Below, piece by piece: positions 1 through 5,978 of a stretch of DNA of 7,446 nucleotides. Origin of the DNA: an uncultured Clostridia bacterium (GTDB taxonomy: Bacteria > Bacillota > Clostridia > Oscillospirales > CAG-272); contig CANBDB010000075.1 in assembly GCA_947367285.1 (NCBI GenBank), forward strand, positions 1 to 7,446, given 5' to 3'. The position numbers were made by a program, and so were the translations under genes. The notes beneath the pieces were generated by a model, which saw only the letters and a program-made list of their open reading frames with translations, was not told where the DNA came from and did no database searches. The first letter of the stretch is position 1; each line of letters begins with the position of its first letter.

Positions 1-491
1 GTATTACCCCATTGAATGATAAAGAAAAAGAGTTTATCATGTTGTTTTTTAGAAAATCAAGCGAAGGTTTTAAAAAAGAACTAAAAAACTTTTTAAATTT
101 ATATACAACTTTTGACCAAAGCGAGAAACATTTTCATACGATGTGCGCTCTCTATCTTCATGATTGTCCTGAAATTAACTTGGCGTTAAATGAAATAGAT
201 TCAATGATTGATGTTGCAAAAAATAATGCTTTGGAAGATACATTCGCTGTATTAGAAGGAGAGGCTTGCGCTTGGTTAGATTGTTTGTGCGACGGGAATG
301 TCGATTTTTTCTATAATTCTGATGACGATCAAAACGAAAGATTTATTTCATTTATTTGTACACAATATTATCGAACAAAAAGAATGAAAGATGTTACTCT
401 TAATACACTAAAACAGGCAGAAGAGTGCTTTATTAACGATCGGTTTCCTAAAGGCTGTATGTGTCAACACAGAAGAACGCCGAAAACGTGA
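1..491 (+). pseudogene. DUF4238-like protein, 5'-partial at window edge and C-terminally truncated
   Basis: The frame is open from the first bases of the window. The only nearby start is a TTG at position 12 with no ribosome binding site in view, so the gene probably begins to the left of the window. Counting that TTG as residue 1, residues 74-83 (ALEDTFAVLEG) and 111-124 (FISFICTQYYRTKR) match the pattern I associate with the DUF4238 family: a glutamate-rich F-x-x-x-E-G helix followed by a Q-Y-x-R-T helix. The intact protein at 5979-7124 shows the same two helices. The later part expected of the family, a T/S-D-x-G/P strand and a serine-containing C-terminal segment, is absent. The frame stops at 489-491, after a basic, low-quality tail (residues about 146-159). 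The coding stretch is very AT-rich. Function is unknown for the family. The family call is by eye and moderate; the truncation is more secure than the name. Confidence 0.5.
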
Positions 492-561
492 AGAATTAAG
501 TGATGACACAATTGTTGCGAAAATGCAGATTGGAGTTCACGAAGACAGATGGAAAATATAA
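412..561 (+). pseudogene. start-less C-terminal coding remnant in the next frame
   Basis: This frame is shifted relative to the preceding gene and is open from 412 to the TAA at 559-561. It reads as charged, protein-like sequence, including EERRKREELSDDTIVAKM, and ends HEDRWKI. It has no ATG, GTG or TTG before an internal ATG near 526, so it cannot be an independent gene of normal form. It is most simply the 3' end of another gene, or of the same gene after a frameshift, joined to the truncated DUF4238-like frame somewhere around 430-470. I do not recognise the protein. It ends four bases before a strong terminator stem, as a genuine gene end would. Confidence 0.4.
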
Positions 562-564
562 CAG

Positions 565-600
565 CAGAGGGCAATGACCGTAGTCGATCATTGCCCTCTG
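565..600. terminator. bidirectional intrinsic-type terminator
   Basis: A perfect 13-bp stem (CAGAGGGCAATGA at 565-577, its complement at 588-600) surrounds a 10-nt loop. On the plus strand it follows the TAA at 559-561 and is followed by a T-rich stretch (601-615). On the minus strand it starts six bases past the stop codon of the 606-875 gene and is followed by TGTTATATTTTCC. The stem sits exactly between two convergent reading frames, which fits shared termination. Neither side has an uninterrupted T-run, so efficiency is uncertain. Confidence 0.75.
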
Positions 601-605
601 TATCT

Positions 606-875
606 TTATTTCGTTATTATGCTGTCAATCGCGATTCGCATGCCAAGACGGAAGGCGTACTCAAAGATGGCTGCTTCCGATAGACTTGCGTACTCACTCC
701 AGCAGTCGTGGAACTTTTCGAAGATCTCCTTCTGCTCGTCAGTAAAGCTTTTCTCCAAGTCCTCGTGATGCCGCGCCATGTATCCAAGGAGCTCTTTCAT
801 CTCCTTTGAGTTCGTCCGACTGTCCTCTTGCGGTATGATGTTGCCGTGCCACAGTTCTTTAATTATGCTTTCCAT
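606..875 (-). CDS. small DUF6809-like protein, 89 aa
   Basis: This is a small acidic, helical protein that begins MESIIKELWHGNI and ends in a helix containing FEYAFRLGMRIAIDSI. The pattern resembles the DUF6809 family of short Clostridial proteins: an N-terminal short helix plus GNI-P motif, a central heptad-like E/K-rich region with DEQKEIFEKF, then a YxFRLGxR helix. The function of that family is not known. The ATG at 873-875 is preferred because a full AGGAGG (884-889 on this strand) lies 8 nt upstream. The earlier in-frame GTG at 882-884 overlaps that ribosome binding site and cannot use it. The gene is monocistronic as far as visible, with a promoter candidate just upstream and a terminator just downstream. 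Confidence 0.75.
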   Translation of the reverse strand: MESIIKELWHGNIIPQEDSRTNSKEMKELLGYMARHHEDLEKSFTDEQKEIFEKFHDCWSEYASLSEAAIFEYAFRLGMRIAIDSIITK

Positions 876-900
876 AGACTGCACCTCCTGTTAGCACAAC

Positions 901-929
901 ACAATACCACAGAAGAGAGAGAAAGTCCA
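901..929 (-). promoter_or_regulatory. sigma-A-type promoter for the DUF6809-like gene
   Basis: On the minus strand a -35 TGGACT (924-929) and a -10 TATTGT (901-906) are separated by exactly 17 bp. Each matches consensus at four of six positions. Transcription would start near 894, just ahead of the AGGAGG at 884-889, giving a short leader. No similar pair was seen closer to the gene. Confidence 0.4.
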
Positions 930-941
930 GCGTTTTTTCAA

Positions 942-1163
942 TTATTTTAGTAAATTTGGTAATTCAATCGATGATACCATATAAGGGAATTCAAATCCCG
1001 TATATTCTTCACCATCAATTGTCGTAACAATTCTCCAACGATCTGTGCCCGATTCCAATGTTAAATGACACTCTATTTTATACTGATGACCCAAGGTATC
1101 ACTTACAACTAAATGTATTGATTGCTCTGGGTATCTCCTTACATAAATCTCGAAACATTTACG
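942..1163 (-). pseudogene. start-less open frame after hsdR, probable gene remnant
   Basis: A minus-strand frame is open between an in-frame stop at 1164-1166 and the TAA at 942-944. It overlaps the 3' end of hsdR in a different frame. Its translation looks like real protein, with alternating strand-like hydrophobic and charged segments such as GTDRWRIVTTIDGEEYTGF, and ends SIELPNLLK. No ATG or GTG is in frame until an internal ATG at 980. The only alternative is a TTG at 1092-1094, which would give 50 aa with no good ribosome binding site. A clean SD (TAAGGAG, 1135-1141) overlaps the hsdR stop but has no start codon at a usable distance. I do not recognise the product. The likeliest reading is that a fourth operon gene lost its 5' end. 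Confidence 0.4.
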
Positions 1164-3676
1164 TTATCAGCAACGTAATCCACAACGCTTTGCATGTTAT
1201 CATAGCCAAGACGTTTTAAATCTGCCATTGTATAAGTACTGATATCAGTTCCTAACAACTGAAATTTGCGATCCTCAATAGCTCTGCGAACATCTTTGTC
1301 GGTAACGTAAGTTGCAAAGAACTCTTTAATATCGCTAAAGCGTTCTTGAGGAATACTGTGAGTTAAAATATATCCTTCAAATTCATCTTCAACGAGTTCT
1401 TGTTTGCTCTTGAAGAACGGCAGAACACCAAATATTTTGTCAATGATTTCGCGAATCGTTATATGTCTGTCACTTCCAATAGAACGGCGAACGCGCTCCC
1501 ACGTGTAATACTCGTTAGGGCGATTCATAATGTGATCGTCGATATGATGAATAGTCGCTGCAAAATTGCCTTGCTCGTAGTATTCTCTTGCGACAGGATC
1601 TTCCTTGACCGTTTCCTCAAATTTGTTGAAGTACATTCTGTCGATTCTCATTCCGTCGTTACCGGTGGGAGTTTCGACAATAGATTTTAGCGGATCGGGA
1701 TCAAAGTTTTCAAATTCATCCGTTTCGGTAGGCGGCGTATATGTGCCTGAGCTTTTCTTCGAGTGAGCAGGCAGTTTTAATGTTTCATCATAGTCAAACT
1801 TTTCTTCGAAGAATTCGCAGTTTCCAAAGAAATCAAACAACTTGAAGCGCTGCTTTTCTATCCTATGCTCCACAGGAACGGCAGAAGAACGATCTACAAA
1901 CTTGAAGGTATATGTTCTTGTACCCCTACCTTTAATCTGAATGAAGTCGGTAGGAGAGAATATGGGACGGAACAGACCAATGTTAAGAAGATCCTGACAA
2001 TCATAACCTGTTGTCATCATTCCAACAGTAACACAAATTCTTGTTTTTGAAGATTTGTATCCTTCCATAAACGTAGTCGTTCCACTAAGGTTGTTGTTTT
2101 GGAAGTTTATCGTGTAGGTTTGAGCACTTGGGATGTCGGATGTGATTTGCATTGCAAAATCCGAGCAATACTTGCCGGGGAACATTTTATCTGCGTAAAT
2201 ATTCAATAGCTGCGTTATCTTCGCCGCATGTTTACGACTTACACAGAACACAATGCCTTTTCCTATTTCACCCGAAATCGGATCTCTCAGCGCATTATCC
2301 ATAAATGTTTTTACAAACATTTTATTGGTTTCTTCGGAGAAGAACTTCTTTTCAAAATCTCGAGCGAAATATGTTTCTTCTTGATCTTCATCCTCGGAAA
2401 TATCTTTTGTAACTACGGCGTATCCTTCTTCTGCAAGTAATTTTGTGGTAATATCGGTTCTTGCATCAACCACAATAGGGTTAACAAGATATGGGCCTTC
2501 GGGATCATTAACACCATCAATCAAGCTATAACGGAATGTCGGCTCACCGCTCTCGCATCCGAAGGTTTTATAGCTATCAAGCAACTGTCTGCGTTCCCAT
2601 GCACGGGGATCTGTGGACTGTAGTTTTTCAACATTGATATTCTTGAGGTAATCCTTGGGAGTAGCGGTAAGTCCAAGCTTGTATCCGAGGAAATATTCAA
2701 ATACTGCGCGGCTATTACCATTGATAGAACGATGGCTTTCGTCTGCAATAATCAATGAAAAGTCAGTAGGTTTGAAATAACGTTTGTATTTGTTGTTATA
2801 GAGGAGAGTTTGAACCGTAGATACAACTATCTCCGCTTTGTTCCAGTCATCACTGTGTTCTTTAAAGATAACAGTATGATAATCGGGGGAGAGATAGTTT
2901 ACAAAGCTTTTCAACGCTTGGTTTTCAAGCTCAATTCTGTCAACGAGGAATAGCACTCTATGCGCATTTCCTGTGCGCAAGAACAAACGGATAACTGCCG
3001 CTGAAGTTAATGTCTTTCCTGTACCCGTTGCCATTTCAAACAGAAATCTTTGATTTCCTTGCTTAACCGATGCCTGCAAAGATTTCAATGCATTGATCTG
3101 ATATTTACGCAACATACGAAGCCCGTGATCACTCAAAAATTGGCTGCGAGTTTCGGGATTCTTATATTCGGGAGCATCCATATATCGAGGATTTTTAATT
3201 ACTGCGATATAATCTTCGGTGATTTCCTCGTTATAAAGTTTGCTCGGGTCGGCATTCATTGCTTTGCTTTCGCGAATGCTTTCATAGCTGGGAAATGCCG
3301 TTATGATTTGAGGATTTCCCTTATAGATATTCCAAAAATAATGCTGATTACCATTTGACAGAATTACGTACTTGACATAGAGAGACTTTGCATACTCGCG
3401 AGCTTGCTCTTTTCCTACAAGAGGATCTTTGTCCTCGGATTTTGCTTCCAGCACGATAAATGGCTTACCTTTGTCATCGAGCAGAAGAAAATCAACAAAT
3501 CCATTCTTGACCTTATCAAAGTTCTCTCCCAAGTTGTTAAAAGTATTTATGGTAAGCTTTACGGCAGGTTCAAGCTCGATATTTGCAGGGCCGTTCTCAT
3601 CGTCAAAGAAGCGCCATCCTGCTGCCGCAAGTAAATTATTTATTTTTATCCTTGCCTTTGCTTCTTTTGCTTTCAT
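1139..3676 (-). CDS. hsdR: type I restriction-modification HsdR subunit (EcoEI-like), 845 aa
   Basis: HsdR is the ATP-dependent DNA translocase and endonuclease of type I restriction enzymes. An N-terminal PD-(D/E)xK nuclease is visible (D62 in VDFLL, E77-A78-K79, then the QxxxY motif Q91-Y95). A superfamily 2 helicase follows: Walker A ATGTGKT at 216-222, DESH box at 312-315, motif III LTATP at 336-340, motif V around TVGMMTTGYD at 550-559, and motif VI QIKGRGTR at 580-587. Residues from about 690 to the end look like the EcoEI-type HsdR C-terminal domain, ending DYVADNVNVSRFM. All core motifs are intact and the length suits the EcoEI-type group. The ATG is preceded by AAGGAG (3686-3691) with a 9-nt spacer, and that site overlaps the stop of the upstream gene, 13 bp away. 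It is the third gene of the operon. No HsdM or HsdS gene is present in the window, so whether it works in a classical type I complex is open. Confidence 0.9.
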   Translation of the reverse strand: MKAKEAKARIKINNLLAAAGWRFFDDENGPANIELEPAVKLTINTFNNLGENFDKVKNGFVDFLLLDDKGKPFIVLEAKSEDKDPLVGKEQAREYAKSLYVKYVILSNGNQHYFWNIYKGNPQIITAFPSYESIRESKAMNADPSKLYNEEITEDYIAVIKNPRYMDAPEYKNPETRSQFLSDHGLRMLRKYQINALKSLQASVKQGNQRFLFEMATGTGKTLTSAAVIRLFLRTGNAHRVLFLVDRIELENQALKSFVNYLSPDYHTVIFKEHSDDWNKAEIVVSTVQTLLYNNKYKRYFKPTDFSLIIADESHRSINGNSRAVFEYFLGYKLGLTATPKDYLKNINVEKLQSTDPRAWERRQLLDSYKTFGCESGEPTFRYSLIDGVNDPEGPYLVNPIVVDARTDITTKLLAEEGYAVVTKDISEDEDQEETYFARDFEKKFFSEETNKMFVKTFMDNALRDPISGEIGKGIVFCVSRKHAAKITQLLNIYADKMFPGKYCSDFAMQITSDIPSAQTYTINFQNNNLSGTTTFMEGYKSSKTRICVTVGMMTTGYDCQDLLNIGLFRPIFSPTDFIQIKGRGTRTYTFKFVDRSSAVPVEHRIEKQRFKLFDFFGNCEFFEEKFDYDETLKLPAHSKKSSGTYTPPTETDEFENFDPDPLKSIVETPTGNDGMRIDRMYFNKFEETVKEDPVAREYYEQGNFAATIHHIDDHIMNRPNEYYTWERVRRSIGSDRHITIREIIDKIFGVLPFFKSKQELVEDEFEGYILTHSIPQERFSDIKEFFATYVTDKDVRRAIEDRKFQLLGTDISTYTMADLKRLGYDNMQSVVDYVADNVNVSRFM

Positions 3677-3689
3677 GTTGCCTTACTCC

Positions 3690-4520
3690 TTATTTTCTAT
3701 AAAGCTCGTCCAATGTTTTTCCGTCTTTGTCTTTCCATTCAACCCAACCGTTGATGCTACCGCCCAAAACAAATTGTCCGGCGGAACTTGGAGAGGTGAA
3801 AGATACGGAGACGGTCAATTTATATTTTCCATCAACGCAAACAATGTTGCCATTCGCAAGAGCCGTTTGACGTTGCTTTTCCATCGTCGCGGAATGGCAT
3901 TTACGGCTCATATCAATCTCCGAGCCCTCAAGAACTTCAAAGTTCTCTCCGTCGTAAACACCAAAAGCAGTAATGCCATTTCGTGTAGTATGTAAGGTGT
4001 TAGCTTCGTTCAAGGTTACCTTGGAGTTATCCATCTTATATCCCTGCGTTGCCATTATGAATTGGATTTCTTCGTAAACTTCCTCGATCAAGGGGAGGTC
4101 ATATTCATCGATCTCATACTTGGGGTTGATCGAGTTTTCTACCTTATAGCGTTTGGCGTCGTGAGCCTTGCCGATAGCATAAGCTTCAAGACCGCTTATC
4201 ATATCAAGGGAGAATGTTTTGCTGTCAGCCAAGAACATAATTGCCTTATTCCAAAAATCCTTTGAACGATTGTGGTCATCAAGCCGAACAACACCGTTTC
4301 TCGTCTGACCAATGTAAATCTGCGCGATTTTATTATCGTCATTCTCGCTGATGAGATAGTAAATGCCGGGGCGATTGATGCCCGAAAGCTTTTTAGCTTC
4401 CGACAGCAGAGGACGAGGAATAACGTAGGTTGTCATCGTAGAGAGATGTCTGCGAATGGAACGAATGCCATCGGGCTGACCGTTGTGATATATAATTTCA
4501 AGCTTTTTACTGATTGCCAT
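3690..4520 (-). CDS. GIY-YIG nuclease with C-terminal DUF4357 domain, 276 aa
   Basis: Numbering here is from the preferred ATG. The GIY-YIG core runs from about residue 50 to 135: the GIY motif at 52-54, YIG at 69-71, a following R79 and H83, and the probable metal-binding glutamate E112 in LEAYAI, with N132 later (SINPK). These are the positions expected for an active nuclease. The C-terminal segment from about 235 matches DUF4357: a FTSPSSAGQFVLG stretch followed by NGWVEWK. GIY-YIG/DUF4357 proteins are known as companions of restriction loci, but their exact role is not established. The ATG at 4520 is chosen over the one at 4526 because GGAG (4528-4531) is 7 nt from the former and only 1 nt from the latter. 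The gene lies 12 bp after the ATPase gene and its ribosome binding site abuts that gene's stop, which suggests translational coupling. It precedes hsdR by 13 bp. Confidence 0.85.
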   Translation of the reverse strand: MAISKKLEIIYHNGQPDGIRSIRRHLSTMTTYVIPRPLLSEAKKLSGINRPGIYYLISENDDNKIAQIYIGQTRNGVVRLDDHNRSKDFWNKAIMFLADSKTFSLDMISGLEAYAIGKAHDAKRYKVENSINPKYEIDEYDLPLIEEVYEEIQFIMATQGYKMDNSKVTLNEANTLHTTRNGITAFGVYDGENFEVLEGSEIDMSRKCHSATMEKQRQTALANGNIVCVDGKYKLTVSVSFTSPSSAGQFVLGGSINGWVEWKDKDGKTLDELYRK

Positions 4521-4532
4521 TTTCATTCTCCT

Positions 4533-5762
4533 TTATATCATCCAAATCGGCACGATAAGGTTATCTCTATCGAATGCGCCGAGTTGTTCTGCCATGCAGA
4601 GGACAGCGCCTGTGCCGACCTGCAGGGGGGATTTGTCGATTACGCCGAAGGTGCGGATGATGCGTTTATCGGGGGTGGCGGTTTTCTTGATTTCCAAGGG
4701 GCAGAGCTTACCGTCGCCCTCCATGATCACGTCGATCTCCTTTGCATCCTTGTCGCGGTAGAAGTAGAGATAAGGCTCAAGCCCTGCATTTTGATAGCCC
4801 TTCATAATCTCGGACACTGTGAAGTTTTCGAGAAGTGCGCCACTCATAGCACCGCTTTCCGCGACCTCGGGGCTCGACCATTTCGTAAGATAACACACAA
4901 GACCCGTGTCGTAAAAATACACCTTCGGGGTTTTAATCGTGCGCTTTAATACATTGTTGGAGTATGGATGCAGAAGGAAGATAATGCCGAGGGTTTCGAG
5001 AATATCTACCCAAGCCTTTGCGGTGGGCATATCAATCTCCGCATCATCTGCAATCGCCTTGTAGTTGAGAAGCTGTGATGTTCTCGCTGCAACCGCTGTA
5101 ATAAAGCGATTAAATTTCAGAGCATCCACCGTTCCCGAGATATCACGCACATCGCGCTCCACATAGGTGGAGATATAGGACGAGTAGTACATATTGCGGT
5201 CGGTATAGAGCCCCGAAACGATACCGGGCATCGAGCCGCGCCAAATGCGCTCAAAGAGCGTGGGTGTATCTACGGGCGTGATTTTTTTGCTTTCGGCGAG
5301 AAGCGTATCCAAGTTCGTTTTGAACGGCATAGACTCTGCACCGACAATCTCACGCTGCGACATAGGTGACATGTGCAGAAGAGCAACACGACCTGCAAGC
5401 GACTCCTGTACGCCCTTCATCAAGCGGAAGATCTGTGAGCCCGTCATCCAGAAATCTCCGGGATTGTGATGCTCGTCAATATGAATTTTGATATAGGTAA
5501 AAAGCTCCGGTGCATACTGAACCTCATCGATCAGTACGGGGGGCTTGTGTAGCTGCAAAAAGAGCGCGGGGTCGTTCTTCGCCATATCGCGCGTGGAAAG
5601 GTCGTCAAGCGACACGTACTCACGCCCCTTGTTTTCTTTCTCTGCAAGGGAACGAAGCATCGTTGTTTTGCCTGCCTGACGCGGACCGGTCAAAAGTATG
5701 GCCGAGTACGACTGCGACAGCTCCATGATTCGATTTTCCATATGACGGTAGATGTAATTCAT
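4533..5762 (-). CDS. AAA ATPase with DUF4143 C-terminal domain, 409 aa
   Basis: An N-terminal AAA_14-type ATPase shows Walker A GPRQAGKT at 26-33, Walker B PVLIDEVQ at 75-82 (D79, E80) and a sensor-like WMTGSQ at 105-110. The middle and C-terminal part matches DUF4143: YISTYVERDVRDI near 196-208, then a PD-(D/E)xK-like set with E312, E342-I-D344 and E357-I-K359. DUF4143 ATPases are widespread and laterally mobile, and their biological role is not settled. The ATG at 5762 has GGAGG 5 nt upstream (5768-5772). The in-frame GTG at 5780 has only a weak AGG directly against it. The gene is the first of the operon and lies about 36 nt below the predicted transcription start. It is visibly richer in GC than the genes on either side, which suggests a separate origin. 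The Walker motifs are certain; the nuclease activity of the C-terminal domain is only an inference. Confidence 0.85.
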   Translation of the reverse strand: MNYIYRHMENRIMELSQSYSAILLTGPRQAGKTTMLRSLAEKENKGREYVSLDDLSTRDMAKNDPALFLQLHKPPVLIDEVQYAPELFTYIKIHIDEHHNPGDFWMTGSQIFRLMKGVQESLAGRVALLHMSPMSQREIVGAESMPFKTNLDTLLAESKKITPVDTPTLFERIWRGSMPGIVSGLYTDRNMYYSSYISTYVERDVRDISGTVDALKFNRFITAVAARTSQLLNYKAIADDAEIDMPTAKAWVDILETLGIIFLLHPYSNNVLKRTIKTPKVYFYDTGLVCYLTKWSSPEVAESGAMSGALLENFTVSEIMKGYQNAGLEPYLYFYRDKDAKEIDVIMEGDGKLCPLEIKKTATPDKRIIRTFGVIDKSPLQVGTGAVLCMAEQLGAFDRDNLIVPIWMI

Positions 5763-5791
5763 ATATTCCTCCGTGTACACCTATGGCATTT

Positions 5792-5808
5792 TAATACTAT
5801 AAGTATTA
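5792..5808. promoter_or_regulatory. palindrome over the operon -10 and start site, possible operator
   Basis: TAATACT (5792-5798) and its exact complement AGTATTA (5802-5808) are separated by ATA. The palindrome covers part of the -10 box and the predicted transcription start of the operon. That position is typical for a repressor site, but the AT-rich content makes chance occurrence possible. No DNA-binding regulator is encoded in the window. Confidence 0.35.
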
Positions 5809-5833
5809 TACTCCTATTTTGCCCATTTGTCAA
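5805..5833 (-). promoter_or_regulatory. consensus sigma-A promoter of the ATPase/GIY-YIG/hsdR operon
   Basis: On the minus strand there is a perfect -35 TTGACA (5828-5833), a 17-bp spacer and a perfect -10 TATAAT (5805-5810). The start would fall near 5798, leaving a leader of about 36 nt that holds the ribosome binding site of the ATPase gene. A promoter this close to consensus should be strong unless repressed. Confidence 0.85.
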
Positions 5834-5839
5834 TGATTT

Positions 5840-5878
5840 TTTCGGCTAATTTTAAGAAATTTCATAAATTAGCCGAAA
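5840..5878. repeat. 13-bp inverted repeat between divergent promoters
   Basis: TTTCGGCTAATTT (5840-5852) and its exact complement (5866-5878) flank a 13-nt loop that contains the palindrome GAAATTTC. The repeat sits just upstream of the -35 box of the operon promoter. Its arm recurs as TCGGCTGATTTATG at 5923-5936 within the spacer of the opposite promoter, so a shared regulator binding site is more likely than a terminator. It lacks a GC-rich stem and is not placed after a gene end. Confidence 0.6.
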
Positions 5879-5914
5879 TTTTAGTTTCGCTCAGAAGGAA
5901 AAACATCTTTGTCC

Positions 5915-5943
5915 TTGAACTCTCGGCTGATTTATGGTATAAT
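5915..5943 (+). promoter_or_regulatory. extended -10 promoter of the plus-strand DUF4238 gene
   Basis: A -35 TTGAAC (5915-5920), a 17-bp spacer and a perfect -10 TATAAT (5938-5943) are present. The -10 is preceded by TGG at 5935-5937, an extended -10 element. The start would be near 5950, about 29 nt before the ATG. The spacer contains a copy of the TCGGCTRATTT motif, so a bound protein there would block this promoter. Confidence 0.75.
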
Positions 5944-5978
5944 ATTCTTACATCCTTTTGAGTGAGGAGGCGTTAATT

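Noticed and set aside
476..487. A 12-base word AACGCCGAAAAC shared with 7249-7260, considered as direct repeats bounding an insertion
   Set aside because: A 12-mer match is expected by chance in a window of this size, and neither copy lies at a clear element boundary.
574..768. A 64-codon plus-strand frame starting inside the terminator stem
   Set aside because: Its start lies in the loop and stem of the 565-600 terminator, and it is antisense to the DUF6809-like gene.
976..1003. A short interrupted inverted repeat (ATATA, GGGA with TCCC, TATAT)
   Set aside because: The stems are only 5 and 4 bp with a mismatch between them, there is no T-run, and it lies inside the remnant frame. Chance is likely.
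3429..3995. A 188-codon plus-strand frame spanning the hsdR and GIY-YIG gene junction
   Set aside because: It lies antisense to two genes with strong motifs, has no ribosome binding site, and its translation is serine/phenylalanine-rich as expected for a shadow of coding sequence.
4272..4949. A 225-codon plus-strand frame antisense to the GIY-YIG and ATPase genes
   Set aside because: It crosses the junction of two well-supported genes on the other strand and shows no recognisable domain or start signal.
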